Assembly (NCBI GenBank): GCA_034722275.1
Contig: JAYENW010000031.1
Span: 1 to 55,501 of the forward strand
Length of the DNA stretch: 55,501 nt
Reading direction: 5' to 3'
DNA from: M55B177 sp034722275
GTDB taxonomy: Bacteria; Chloroflexota; Dehalococcoidia; GIF9; AB-539-J10
Shown here: positions 8,220-17,453 of the stretch, piece after piece
Numbering within the stretch: position 1 is the first letter of the stretch
Layout of the letters: the number at the start of each line of letters is the position of its first letter
Position numbers and translations under genes: made by a program
The notes under the pieces: model-generated
The model's input: the letters and a program-made list of their open reading frames with translations, nothing else
Told to the model about the DNA's origin: nothing
The model's database searches: none

Positions 8220-9586
8220 ACCTTTGTCTCTTGTTCTAGATTATCAAATTTGGCAGTCTTGCCTACAAAGCGTAATTTGACCTGTCCTAAAGGACCATTG
8301 CGATGCTTGGCTATGTTAATGTCAGCTAAACCTCTAGGGTATGGCTCCCTTTCAACATCATGCAATTTACTCCATTCCTCCATGGTATAATACATATCAT
8401 CTCTATAAATAAAGATAACAACATCAGCATCTTGTTCAATACTGCCACTTTCCCTCAGGTCAGCAAGTTGAGGCACATGAGAAGCACGCCACTCCACTGC
8501 CCGACTAAGCTGAGATACAACCAACACAGGAACATTCAATTCTCGAGCGAGCAATTTTAATGCCCGAGTTATGTTGCTGATTTCCTGAACTCTGTTTTCA
8601 CCTCGGTTATCCCCTTGCAGTAACTGCAAGTAATCTATAACAACGAGATCAATGCTTTGTTCAAAATGGAGGCGCCTTGCCTTACTTCGGATATCAATAC
8701 TGCGCAGTTGAGGCGAGTCATCAAGATATATAGGCAGCTCGGCTAGCACTCCGCTGGCTTCCATAATCCTAATCTCTTCCTGTTCATTAAACCTTCTAAG
8801 GCGGATTCGACTGGAATCAACACCAGATTCACAAGCTAAAAGACGTTGCACCGCTGCCTCTCGAGACATTTCCAAGCTGAAGAGAGCAACACAAGCCTTT
8901 TGTTTATTGGCAGCATTTCTGGCGATGTTCAAAGCAAAGCTTGTCTTACCCAAACTGGGCCGGGCTGCTACAATAATTAGATCAGACCTTTGTAAACCAC
9001 CCAAGATTTCATCCAGCCCGGTAAAGCCTGTCAAGACATGTGCTACCTCTCCTTCCCTGAGAACCACATTTTGTCCTGCTTCCTCAAAATACCCTCCCAA
9101 AACTTCACGAATGAGAATGAAATCACGAGGGCTCTGTCTCATACGTATCTGAAATAAAATATCCTCCGCTTTGTTCAAGCTGGCTTCAGCATCTGGCCCG
9201 GCTTCATAACCAATGGCAGCAATCTGCCCCGCAGCAACGATCAATCTCCGCATCACTGCCATGTTGGATACAATCCGGGCATAATATTCTACATGGAGTG
9301 AAGTAGGTACAATGGAAATCAAGTAGCTTAAATAAGCAGCACCACCAACTTGCTCCAAGCTACTGAGGCGCTCTAACTCATGAGCCACTGTGATCTGGTT
9401 TATAGCTTCACTACGCTGGTAAAGAGAAAGGCAAGCTTGATATATCAAACGATGTGTTTCTTCCCAGAAATCCTCGGGCTTGAGAAAGCCTACGATCTTT
9501 AATATCGCATCGGGGTCAATAAGCAAAGAACCAACAACTGCTCCCTCTGCTTCAACATCATGGGGAGGTAATTTTTCTTCTGCCAT
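8216..9586 (-). CDS. dnaB: replicative DNA helicase DnaB
   Basis: This is the hexameric 5'-3' helicase of the replication fork, of normal length at 456 aa. The N-terminal domain starts PPHDVEAEGAVVGSLL, typical of DnaB. The RecA-like C-terminal domain has Walker A AARPSLGKTSFALNIA, Walker B LVVIDYLQLL, and the conserved SQLSRAVEWR and LADLRESGSIEQDADVV motifs. No intein or insertion is seen. GAGGTTGAT precedes the ATG. It lies 27 bases after rplI and overlaps dnaD by four bases, so trxB-rplI-dnaB-dnaD-loader reads as one operon. Confidence 0.97.
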   Translation of the reverse strand: MAEEKLPPHDVEAEGAVVGSLLIDPDAILKIVGFLKPEDFWEETHRLIYQACLSLYQRSEAINQITVAHELERLSSLEQVGGAAYLSYLISIVPTSLHVEYYARIVSNMAVMRRLIVAAGQIAAIGYEAGPDAEASLNKAEDILFQIRMRQSPRDFILIREVLGGYFEEAGQNVVLREGEVAHVLTGFTGLDEILGGLQRSDLIIVAARPSLGKTSFALNIARNAANKQKACVALFSLEMSREAAVQRLLACESGVDSSRIRLRRFNEQEEIRIMEASGVLAELPIYLDDSPQLRSIDIRSKARRLHFEQSIDLVVIDYLQLLQGDNRGENRVQEISNITRALKLLARELNVPVLVVSQLSRAVEWRASHVPQLADLRESGSIEQDADVVIFIYRDDMYYTMEEWSKLHDVEREPYPRGLADINIAKHRNGPLGQVKLRFVGKTAKFDNLEQETKV

Positions 9587-9613
9587 ATCAACCTCTATGT
9601 CCTTCGCTAGCTC

Positions 9614-10054
9614 TCATTCAATAACTACTATGATCTTGGGCTTGAGGTCTTTAGATAATCTAACAATTACTTCATGGCTGCCTGTCTGCCGCAGAGGCTT
9701 ATCCAGTTCTACATCTCTTTTATCAATATTATACTCTGTAACTCGATTCAACTCTTTTGCTATATCAGAGGCAGTAATAGAACCAAAAAGACGCTCATCC
9801 GCACCGACACGTGCATGAATACGAATTTCCATTCCTTCAAGTTGCCCAGCCAGCTCCGCGAGTTTAGTTTGCTCAGCAGCTTTTCTGTGCTTTCTACTTT
9901 CCAGGTCTAGCCTTACCTGTTTTTCCACACCTGCTGTGGCTATTATAGCTAAACCACGAGGGAACAGGTAATTTTTAGCATATCCTCTGCTCACTTCCTT
10001 TATCTCCCCCACTTTCCCCATGCCTGGAACGTCTTCAGTAAAGATAATCTTCAT
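9614..10054 (-). CDS. rplI: 50S ribosomal protein L9
   Basis: L9 binds 23S rRNA near the L1 stalk. The 146-aa protein has the signature start MKIIFTEDVPGMGKVGEI followed by GYAKNYLFPRGLA, a central long-helix segment and the C-terminal domain ending in a run of alternating hydrophobic residues. It begins 2 bases after the trxB stop and precedes dnaB, the common bacterial rplI-dnaB arrangement. Confidence 0.97.
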   Translation of the reverse strand: MKIIFTEDVPGMGKVGEIKEVSRGYAKNYLFPRGLAIIATAGVEKQVRLDLESRKHRKAAEQTKLAELAGQLEGMEIRIHARVGADERLFGSITASDIAKELNRVTEYNIDKRDVELDKPLRQTGSHEVIVRLSKDLKPKIIVVIE

Positions 10055-10056
10055 AG

Positions 10057-10971
10057 CTAGCCTAAAAACTTCTCTGCTGTTACCGCTGCAACAGCCCCAT
10101 CACCAGCAGCGGTAATTACCTGTCCAATCGACTTATGACGCACATCACCAGCCGCCAAAATCCCAGGAATCTGTGTTTCCATCGATTCATTGGTAATTAC
10201 ATACCCTTGTTCATCTAGAATAGGCACGTCTTGTAGAAATCCCGTGTTAGGTTCTGCTCCTACTGCAACAAAAAGTCCCGCTGTTGGCAACAGCGATATT
10301 GTAGCATCCTTGGTACTTTTCAGGCTAATCTGCTCCAATAAATTATCCCCTCCCAGTGCGCAAACTCTAGAGTTCCAGATAAATTTTATCCTTGGCTCAA
10401 CTAGTGCCCGCTCCTGAAGTATTTTGCTTGCCCGAAATTGATCCCGACGATGGACAACTGTAACGGAAGATGCAAATTTACTTAAGTGAAGAGCTTCATT
10501 CAGAGCCGTATCTCCCCCACCTACAACAACTACCTCCTTACCCTTAAACAACGGACCATCACAAGTAGCACAGTAAGAGACCCCTCTACCAACAAACTTA
10601 TCTTCATCAGATACCCCCAATTTAGAAAAACGCGATCCAGAAGCAATTATCACGCACTCAGTAACAAAATCACCCTCAGTAGTTCTAATCACATTACGTC
10701 TCGGATAGGTCTCTAAAGCGATAACTTCACCAGGGAAGATTTCTAATCCATACTTCACTGCCTGCTGATGCATAAGCTGTGCTAATTCAATACCCGAAAT
10801 TCCCGCAGGAAAACCAGGGTAGTTTTCCAACAACTCAGCCATGGTCATCTGCCCTCCAGCCATTTCTTTTTCTAAAAGCAAGGTATTAAGCCTGGAGCGT
10901 GAACAATAAAGCCCTGCAGTAAGCCCAGCAGGACCTCCTCCTATAATGATTACTTGATAAATTTCATTCAT
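10057..10971 (-). CDS. trxB: thioredoxin reductase
   Basis: This NADPH-dependent flavoprotein reduces thioredoxin. The 304-aa protein has FAD-binding GGGPAGLTAGLYCSR at the N terminus, the redox-active CATCDG disulfide, the NADP-binding VVGGGDTALNEALHL, and the C-terminal AAGDVR motif. Length and motif order are standard for the low-molecular-weight class. It is first in the trxB-rplI-dnaB-dnaD operon, with GAGGTGATCA upstream of its ATG. The 117-base leader before it contains a small inverted repeat (AGAGCT...AGCTCT near 10990-11016) of unclear meaning. Confidence 0.95.
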   Translation of the reverse strand: MNEIYQVIIIGGGPAGLTAGLYCSRSRLNTLLLEKEMAGGQMTMAELLENYPGFPAGISGIELAQLMHQQAVKYGLEIFPGEVIALETYPRRNVIRTTEGDFVTECVIIASGSRFSKLGVSDEDKFVGRGVSYCATCDGPLFKGKEVVVVGGGDTALNEALHLSKFASSVTVVHRRDQFRASKILQERALVEPRIKFIWNSRVCALGGDNLLEQISLKSTKDATISLLPTAGLFVAVGAEPNTGFLQDVPILDEQGYVITNESMETQIPGILAAGDVRHKSIGQVITAAGDGAVAAVTAEKFLG

Positions 10972-11088
10972 TGATCACCTCAGGCTCTTAGAGCTTACCT
11001 CCTCGCGAACAGCTCTTGTCGTAGCTACAATACCATAAATAAAACTTTACCTTTCAAGGAAAAGAATCAAATTTTCCCAAGCCACACC

Positions 11089-14000
11089 TTATTTTCCCTT
11101 ACTACAAAATTTGATTATCTCAGCAAAATTATTGACCTTTTCAGAATTATTGGCCTCCATCAATCCATCGTAGGTAAGATTGATCCAAGGCTTCTGATAT
11201 AATGCACTGAACTTCTCTGACATTGCAGCCACAATTCCACCAGGCATGCAACCATGAGGCATTACAGATATCACACCGGCAAACTTGGGATTCTCCATGC
11301 AATCAATTCCAGCACCTATACTGACAACCGCCTCGCTACCACATTTCTGTGAAACCCATCGTCCTGACTGTGCCAATATGTGTGCCGCTGATGGCTCTTT
11401 ATCATCAAGAAGGTCACTGAAGAGGTTGGCCACCAGGCACTCATCACGGTCTTGAAAACGCTTCATGATATAGCCATTGATCATCTTTTTTAAATCCCGC
11501 TCTCTGATAGCATCTTCGATATATCTGTACATAATATACTTTAGCCACTCACTCACGGGAGAAACAATAACCTCTAACCCAGCATCTTCGCATTTCCTCA
11601 CCAGATCGTTATTGCTAAATCTATTGGAGCGTATGTAAAACTCGCCGTTAATGCCAACCAGTGGCTTTCTCGGCAATTCTGGATCTATAAGAGCCTTGAA
11701 GTCAGCGGTTGCCCGACGTAAGAGATCATCAAAGCCTTCTCCAAGATGAATATGATTTGCAATTCTGTGTGTATAGTCATCAAACAGCACATCCGTTTCT
11801 CCCACCCGTTTTTCATAAGGACGGGTACGCCAGAGCAATTTTTGCAGATAATCTGCAGCCACACAGCACCTCCAAGCAAAGCGTATAGCATTCTTGCCAA
11901 TATCCGTATCAGTATAGCCATTATTTGACACAGTAGTTAGCAAAGGGAGATCAATGTCAAGGTCTTTCAATGTCCTAATCTGTTCTCCAGCGTACTTCCC
12001 AAAGCGACATGGACCATAAGCTCCAGGCATGAATCCCACAACGTTTTTCAAACTACCGGTACCATTTTCATAGTGGAACCTCAAAAAGTCACCCAGGGTT
12101 ACACGATAGGGCAAACATTCGACGCCCGATGTCACCCTATCGCTGTAGAGAAGATTGCGTTTATCTGGCTCGGGAAGCACAATTGTCCTGGCACCATAAA
12201 CCTCCATTGCCTTGCCTATAATCTCAGCATGTACAGACATATTAGGCAAGAGCAAAATCTTCTGCGATTTTTGCAGCGTGGGCACCCTTCTGTAGATAGC
12301 TTCGCAACGCGGGACTTCATGCTGCGTAGTGGAACGCGAGAATCCCTCAATGGTATCAACGAAAGCTTCAAGGCGAGTAACAATGCCGGCTTCGGCGGCA
12401 TGCTCATCAATTTCTAACTGTCCCAGAGGTTTACTGCCCATGATATCCTCCACTATTGGCAGTATGAAGGAGTTCGGGCCACATCCGAAGTTTGTCAGCA
12501 CCAACCCATAGAGCTGTGGATCTGATACTGTGGTAGCGGCCCCAGCTATATATTTGCTCTCATAGAACCAATAGGGACGGTCTGAATACTTCTTGGGATC
12601 CACTGATGAAAGGGGTAAGAAGTCCAAAGGTATAGGCACCACGCCCAGTTGGGCAAGTTTTTCAGCTATGCCAAGGTTGGCTCCTGCATCCTGCGACATA
12701 TAGGACCTAGCAAAGAGAACCACACCCAGTTGGTTACTTTGATGCAATTGTTGCAATAGCTCACTGCCAAGTGCTGCCTGATCTACCTCAAATTTCCGTT
12801 GGGATTCAATCCCCACAAGAGCTGCTTTTCTGGCCCTGCTTCTGCTGAAGCCCATCTTCCGAGCGACATCCGTCAGATTTCTTATCACATCTGCATCGCC
12901 CCGGCTGAAGTCAAGCGTAGGGATCAACAATCGTTTCCCAAGGTTAACTGTTTGGCGTATTATGTAAGGGGATGCCTGAACAAGAGGACAGGCGTACTTC
13001 TGATTCTCATCCCCATCTTTTTCACCCAGCCGGATTGCGGAGGGATAGAGAACATAATCAACATCATTCAGCATTGCTGCATGCCCATGGAGAAGCTTGA
13101 GGGGAAAACAACCATCGGTGTAACTTAACTCGATTGCCCGCTCCACAATTTCCTTGTTAGTCTGTCTAGAAAGAACACACTTGACATCAAGCGCATTGAG
13201 AAAACCGATAAGCAACGGAGCAAAGTCATAAACCAAAAGCGCTCTGGGAATCCCTACAGAAGGTCCTGTGCCGGAACCCTCCCTATACTCCCTGAAAAGT
13301 AATTTTCCCCGCTTATCAAAAAAAGTTTCTTTCTTTGCGTGACTGGCAATGCTATCGTAGCGGTCACATCTGCTGCCATAGTAACTAGTTTCTCCATTCG
13401 GCATCTGCATACGGGTAATAGTACAATTGTTGTCGCATCCCTTACATGTGAATGTAGAGAGCGTATATTCACTATCGACGACTTTCTGAAAGCCGCTGAA
13501 CTTTGATTCCCGCCCCACCATTTGCTCTTTTGCCAGAAGCGCTGCACCTATTGCACCACTGATTTCTTTATGCTCCAACACAGTTAGACTCTTTCCTTCA
13601 AGCTGCTTATGAAAGGCAGAGACAACAGCCTGGTTGTAAAATACTGCTCCTGTGAGGATAACCTTATTCCCCAGTTTTCTATTAGCTACCACTTTGGAAA
13701 GATAGTTCTTTGCTATGGAGTTAGCAAGACTAGCGGTTATTATTTCCAGGGGCACCCCTTCCTGTTGTGCCGAAGACACCGCCTGCCCCATAAAGGCAGC
13801 ACACCTCGTTCCCAGATCAATGGTATAAGGTGCTGCGAACGCGAGATCAGCAAACTCACCATTGGTTACGCTAACACCGAGCATTTCAGCCAGCTCATCA
13901 ATAAAGCTTCCCGTTCCTGCAGCACATGCTTTGTTCATCTGGTAGTCAACAACAACGCCGTTTCTCTTGATAACAAGCTTGGAGTCCTGGCCACCAATCT

Positions 14001-15216
14001 CAATGATATCCGCTTCAGAATCTATCTCTGCAGCAGCTCTTGTCTGCGCAGTGATCTCGTTCTTAATCAGGTCTGCTCCAATGAAGCTGCCCACCATATA
14101 TCTACCAGAACCAGTGATACCTACACCGGCTATCTTTACCTTATCCCCACCATCCTTGAGCAAATTCCGGAAGACTTCTTTAATCGCATCAATAGGTCTT
14201 CCAGCAGTCATCAAGTAGTTTTTCCCTATAACCCTCTTACCAGATTCATCAACTATTACTGCTTTAGTGCTGGTAGAGCCAATATCGACTCCAAGATAGC
14301 CCGTACACTCCTCTTCTATCTTCTGCAGTGGTTTGCTATCCTGAGAGGGAACAATTTCCAACTGGGGCATTTCAAAATAGCGTTGCCGGTCACCTGTTTC
14401 CGGCAACACAATGACCTTGGAAGTCTTCTCTTTTGAAAGTAAAGCTGCACCAAGGGCCTCAATATAAAGATAGTTTTCCGGAACAGTTATCTGTACTCGG
14501 TGTTTATTTCTTGCCGAGAGCACATCATTAAGAGCCTTGACTATAGCCACATTGGCAGCGACACCACCAACAAGGTAGACCGGCATTTCAAAAGTCCCCT
14601 TCTTAAGAGAAGCCACCATGCGGGCGACGCTCTCGCAAAGCGCATAAAGCATCGCTTCAACGGAGACTCCCTTCTGCTGCAGGTGAATAAGGTCAGTTTT
14701 AGCAAAGACACTGCACCTGGCAGCTATTCTTGGAGGGCTGCCTTCGCATTGCAATGCTCGATTGCTAAAATCATCCATACTGATTCCAATCCTATATGCT
14801 TGTTGTTCCAGGAATCTTCCAGTACCAGCGGCACAAAGAGAGTTAGATGCCACCTTCCAAGGCTTTCTCAACCCATCTTCCAGCTCTATTATAAGAGAAC
14901 TCTGCCCACCAATTTGTATAATAGTTTTGGCCTCAGGGTAGCAATGAAGTAGCCCTGCCGCAATAGAAAGTGAACTGCTGCACTCTAGCCAGTCGAGTTC
15001 TTTGGGGATTACCGCCCTCCCCGAACCTGATACACCAGCACCAATAATTCGTTCGAGAGCAAACCTCTCACTTAACCTGGCAATGAGAGAATTAACTGCA
15101 GTTCTAGGACCTGAGCTTATTCTTTCAGTGTCTAACTGAACGATCTTGCTGTTCTCATCAATGAGTACCAGTTCGGAGTTTACAGAGCCGACATCTACAC
15201 CCAGAAAGTAATCCAT
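11089..15216 (-). CDS. giant acyl-CoA dehydratase activase-like protein (two ASKHA domains, DUF2229 and HgdB-like region)
   Basis: The 1375-aa protein contains two BcrAD/BadFG-type ASKHA ATPase domains in tandem (about 3-262 and 306-563). Both keep the two cysteines that would hold a bridging [4Fe-4S] cluster: C128 in CAAGTG with C168 in RCSVF, and C431 in CAAGTG with C472 in RCAAF. A cysteine-rich joint follows (C591, C594, C598, C617), then a DUF2229 region and an HgdB-like dehydratase-type C-terminal region. Related small proteins (HgdC) activate 2-hydroxyacyl-CoA dehydratases and benzoyl-CoA reductases by ATP-driven electron transfer. Here activator and acceptor appear fused, so it may be an ATP-dependent reductase of its own. 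Substrate is unknown. It stands alone with no dehydratase subunit gene next to it. Confidence 0.85.
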   Translation of the reverse strand: MDYFLGVDVGSVNSELVLIDENSKIVQLDTERISSGPRTAVNSLIARLSERFALERIIGAGVSGSGRAVIPKELDWLECSSSLSIAAGLLHCYPEAKTIIQIGGQSSLIIELEDGLRKPWKVASNSLCAAGTGRFLEQQAYRIGISMDDFSNRALQCEGSPPRIAARCSVFAKTDLIHLQQKGVSVEAMLYALCESVARMVASLKKGTFEMPVYLVGGVAANVAIVKALNDVLSARNKHRVQITVPENYLYIEALGAALLSKEKTSKVIVLPETGDRQRYFEMPQLEIVPSQDSKPLQKIEEECTGYLGVDIGSTSTKAVIVDESGKRVIGKNYLMTAGRPIDAIKEVFRNLLKDGGDKVKIAGVGITGSGRYMVGSFIGADLIKNEITAQTRAAAEIDSEADIIEIGGQDSKLVIKRNGVVVDYQMNKACAAGTGSFIDELAEMLGVSVTNGEFADLAFAAPYTIDLGTRCAAFMGQAVSSAQQEGVPLEIITASLANSIAKNYLSKVVANRKLGNKVILTGAVFYNQAVVSAFHKQLEGKSLTVLEHKEISGAIGAALLAKEQMVGRESKFSGFQKVVDSEYTLSTFTCKGCDNNCTITRMQMPNGETSYYGSRCDRYDSIASHAKKETFFDKRGKLLFREYREGSGTGPSVGIPRALLVYDFAPLLIGFLNALDVKCVLSRQTNKEIVERAIELSYTDGCFPLKLLHGHAAMLNDVDYVLYPSAIRLGEKDGDENQKYACPLVQASPYIIRQTVNLGKRLLIPTLDFSRGDADVIRNLTDVARKMGFSRSRARKAALVGIESQRKFEVDQAALGSELLQQLHQSNQLGVVLFARSYMSQDAGANLGIAEKLAQLGVVPIPLDFLPLSSVDPKKYSDRPYWFYESKYIAGAATTVSDPQLYGLVLTNFGCGPNSFILPIVEDIMGSKPLGQLEIDEHAAEAGIVTRLEAFVDTIEGFSRSTTQHEVPRCEAIYRRVPTLQKSQKILLLPNMSVHAEIIGKAMEVYGARTIVLPEPDKRNLLYSDRVTSGVECLPYRVTLGDFLRFHYENGTGSLKNVVGFMPGAYGPCRFGKYAGEQIRTLKDLDIDLPLLTTVSNNGYTDTDIGKNAIRFAWRCCVAADYLQKLLWRTRPYEKRVGETDVLFDDYTHRIANHIHLGEGFDDLLRRATADFKALIDPELPRKPLVGINGEFYIRSNRFSNNDLVRKCEDAGLEVIVSPVSEWLKYIMYRYIEDAIRERDLKKMINGYIMKRFQDRDECLVANLFSDLLDDKEPSAAHILAQSGRWVSQKCGSEAVVSIGAGIDCMENPKFAGVISVMPHGCMPGGIVAAMSEKFSALYQKPWINLTYDGLMEANNSEKVNNFAEIIKFCSKGK

Positions 15217-15229
15217 GCCACGGTCAAAA

Positions 15230-15258
15230 ATTATAGCAAGAAATTGGTGTTTTTAGAA
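15230..15258 (-). promoter_or_regulatory. extended -10 promoter close to the activase start
   Basis: On the minus strand TGCTATAAT (15238-15230) is an extended -10 element with a perfect TATAAT; a weak TTCTAA lies 17 bases upstream. The predicted start near 15223 is only about 7 bases before the ATG at 15216, and no Shine-Dalgarno is present, so the mRNA may be almost leaderless. Confidence 0.45.
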
Positions 15259-15358
15259 AGAGCGCAATGGATGATAGAACTGAGCTTTAAGGATATATAC
15301 CCCAGGTATAACAAAAAAGTGAGGCTCCTCCACTGGCATTGCAACAAGTGCTTAAGAC

Positions 15359-15374
15359 TATAATGGCGTATAAT
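15359..15374 (+). promoter_or_regulatory. two overlapping TATAAT boxes upstream of yceD
   Basis: TATAAT occurs at 15359-15364 and again at 15369-15374. No good -35 at 16-18 bases is found (TTGCAA at 15339 is 14 bases from the first box). A start near 15381 from the second box would exclude the longer reading frame starting at 15339 and favour the ATG at 15417. Confidence 0.3.
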
Positions 15375-15416
15375 TATATTTGCGCTTGCGTTTCTACAAC
15401 GGCGCACTTTTTAGCT

Positions 15417-15854
15417 ATGACAATAGAGGAAATCAAGAAAAAAGCTGTTAAGGGCTTGATAAACGTATCTCAGTTACTGAAAGAGCCTACAGGGAGCAGC
15501 TACACTTATAATATAGATGAAATAATCAATGAGCAAGCCAGCCATTCAATTCAAGGGAAGATAACGCTTATTCATGCTGGGCAAGGTATACTAATTCAAG
15601 GCAAAATAACTGCTGAATTAGAACTCATATGCAGTCGCTGTCTCAATACATTTATTTACCCCGTGAGTTTCAACTTAGAAGAGGAATTCGTTTCCACAGT
15701 CAACACATTCAGTAGTTCACCATCCTTTTCACCTGAAGGTTTTACTATCAATGATAACTTGCTTGACTTAGGTAAGCTGATATGTCAGTATATTCTGTTG
15801 AATTTGCCCATGAAAGCGTTATGTCAACCTAACTGTGCTGGAGTAAGGAGATAA
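15417..15854 (+). CDS. yceD: YceD/DUF177 family protein (23S rRNA accumulation)
   Basis: YceD proteins are needed for normal 23S rRNA or 50S subunit accumulation in several bacteria. Seen here are the typical CSRCL motif in the middle and a second CQPNCAG motif at the end, plus the acidic segment between. Direct adjacency to rpmF is the hallmark context. The frame is open back to a TTG at 15339, but those first 26 residues contain no family-like sequence and cover the candidate promoter, so the ATG at 15417 (MTIEEIKKK, 145 aa) is chosen. No clear Shine-Dalgarno precedes it. Confidence 0.82.
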   Translation: MTIEEIKKKAVKGLINVSQLLKEPTGSSYTYNIDEIINEQASHSIQGKITLIHAGQGILIQGKITAELELICSRCLNTFIYPVSFNLEEEFVSTVNTFSSSPSFSPEGFTINDNLLDLGKLICQYILLNLPMKALCQPNCAGVRR

Positions 15855-15860
15855 ATTATT

Positions 15861-16061
15861 ATGCCACCTTTACCTAAAAGAAAATATCCTAAATCACGAC
15901 AAGGGAAAAGACGCAGTCATCTCAGTCTGACTCTTCCTGCTTTAGATAGATGTCCCCAATGCCACAGCCTCAAGCTAGCTCATCATGCTTGCCCTACTTG
16001 CGGTAACTATAATGATAGGCATGCAATCGAAATCAAAATAAACAAGAAAAAAGCATCTTAG
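15861..16061 (+). CDS. rpmF: 50S ribosomal protein L32
   Basis: The 66-aa protein starts MPPLPKRKYPKSRQGKRRSH, the basic N terminus of L32. It has the zinc-binding CPQC ... CPTCG pair, so it is the zinc (C+) form. It starts 6 bases after yceD with AAGGAG upstream and is followed 3 bases later by fabD, giving the conserved ribosome-lipid operon order. Confidence 0.95.
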   Translation: MPPLPKRKYPKSRQGKRRSHLSLTLPALDRCPQCHSLKLAHHACPTCGNYNDRHAIEIKINKKKAS

Positions 16062-16064
16062 CAC

Positions 16065-16994
16065 ATGGCTGATATTCCCACAATAGCTTATGTTTTCCCT
16101 GGGCAGGGCTCCCAAAAAGTAGGAATGGGGAAGGAGCTATACAACAAATATCCCTCAGTTAAGGAAATCTTTGACCAAGCGGATGCTGCCCTAGGTTTCC
16201 CCCTTTCTCAACTATGTTTTCAAGGCCCTGAAGAAGAACTGGTAAAAACAGTTAATGTTCAGCCAGCAATACTTACTACCAGCATTGCTTACCTTAAAGC
16301 AGTACAAAAGGCCAACCAGGACAATCTTCCTTCCGCCCGCTTTGTTGCCGGCCATAGCTTAGGCGAATACACTGCCTTAGTGGCAGCCAATGCACTCACC
16401 TTAACCAATGCCGTGAAGTTGGTGCGAGAAAGAGGAAGGCTAATGTACGAAGCAGGCTTAAAAAATACTGGAGGCATGCTAGCCATCATCGGGGCAAGCG
16501 AAGAGATAGTCAAAAGCATATCCTTCGAGAGTAAGACTGAAATCTCCAATATCAATTGCCCTAACCAAATTGTAATCAGTGGTGCAAGTGATGCTTTAGC
16601 CGAAGCCGGCAAGCTAGCTAAAACCAAAGGTGTTCACGTCATTCCTCTGAAAGTAAGCGGGGCCTTTCATTCTGCTCTGATGGAGCCAATCACAGCTGAA
16701 TTCAGTAAGGTTCTCTCTAACTTTACATTTCTGCCCCCCACAATCCCTATAATATCCAATACAACAGCAGAGATGCTAACTGAGGTCGATTCTATTAAGA
16801 AGGAACTCTCGGCACAACTCCAAAACTGCATTCAATGGCAGCGTTCTGTGGAATATATGATATACAATGGGATTAATACTTTTTACGAAATAGGCCCAGG
16901 GAAGGTACTCAGCGGTTTGCTCAAACGAATCAACCCAGAGTTGCAAATTTGGAACACCTCAGAAACTGGAGATACTTTAAAATTGACAGGCTGA
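16065..16994 (+). CDS. fabD: malonyl-CoA:ACP transacylase
   Basis: FabD moves malonyl from CoA to acyl carrier protein for fatty-acid elongation. The 309-aa protein has VFPGQGSQKVGMG at the start, the catalytic serine in GHSLGEYTAL, the conserved arginine in VRERGRLM, and the histidine in SGAFHSALM. Length is standard. It is 3 bases after rpmF and 16 bases before nusB. Its substrate carrier acpP is the last gene of the same run, though fabH, fabG and fabF are not in the window. Confidence 0.96.
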   Translation: MADIPTIAYVFPGQGSQKVGMGKELYNKYPSVKEIFDQADAALGFPLSQLCFQGPEEELVKTVNVQPAILTTSIAYLKAVQKANQDNLPSARFVAGHSLGEYTALVAANALTLTNAVKLVRERGRLMYEAGLKNTGGMLAIIGASEEIVKSISFESKTEISNINCPNQIVISGASDALAEAGKLAKTKGVHVIPLKVSGAFHSALMEPITAEFSKVLSNFTFLPPTIPIISNTTAEMLTEVDSIKKELSAQLQNCIQWQRSVEYMIYNGINTFYEIGPGKVLSGLLKRINPELQIWNTSETGDTLKLTG

Positions 16995-17010
16995 TATTAT
17001 TTGATTGACT

Positions 17011-17433
17011 ATGAGTGGAATGAGGCATAAGGGAAGAATTACAGCTCTTCAGGTACTTTATGAACTTGATTGCACCCAACATGAAGCAAAGGATATCTTA
17101 TCTCGCTTGAGTGCCGAAAAAAACCTGCCAACAGAGGTGGTTAATTTTAGCAAGAAGCTGGTGGAAGGAGTAATTCAAAATAAATCTAAACTTGATGACT
17201 TTATCAAACACTTTGCTCCGGCCTTCCCCATAGAACAAATGCCCGTTATAGATAAAAACATCTTACGTCTTGCCATCTTTGAGGCTTTATTTAGCGATAA
17301 TACTCCGGTTAAGGTAGCTATAAATGAGGCGGTAGAGTTAGCTAAAAGCTTTGGCAGCGATTCTTCATCTCGATTAATCAACGGAGTGCTGGGTTCAGTG
17401 GCAAGCAAATACAGCACAAAAATCAATAAATAA
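17011..17433 (+). CDS. nusB: transcription antitermination factor NusB
   Basis: NusB with NusE/S10 binds boxA RNA and prevents early termination in rRNA operons. The sequence begins RHKGRITALQVLYELD, the typical NusB N terminus, and ends with PVKVAINEAVELAKSFG and SSRLINGVLGS, both family signatures. The frame opens at TTG 17005; ATG 17011 is chosen, and ATG 17020 is also possible. The predicted product is 140 aa, normal for NusB. Confidence 0.92.
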   Translation: MSGMRHKGRITALQVLYELDCTQHEAKDILSRLSAEKNLPTEVVNFSKKLVEGVIQNKSKLDDFIKHFAPAFPIEQMPVIDKNILRLAIFEALFSDNTPVKVAINEAVELAKSFGSDSSSRLINGVLGSVASKYSTKINK

Positions 17434-17453
17434 AACTCAACAAAGGAGGTAAA

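Noticed and set aside
10985..11020. Attenuator or riboswitch in the trxB leader
   Set aside because: Only short 5-6 bp inverted repeats are seen, with no T tract and no known aptamer pattern.
13609..14436. 275-aa plus-strand frame opposite the activase gene
   Set aside because: It is a long shadow of the conserved minus-strand gene; no family-like motif or Shine-Dalgarno, and the minus strand has multiple conserved motifs here.
15339..15416. Longer N terminus of yceD from a TTG at 15339
   Set aside because: The first 26 residues look unlike the family and cover two TATAAT boxes; ATG 15417 fits better.
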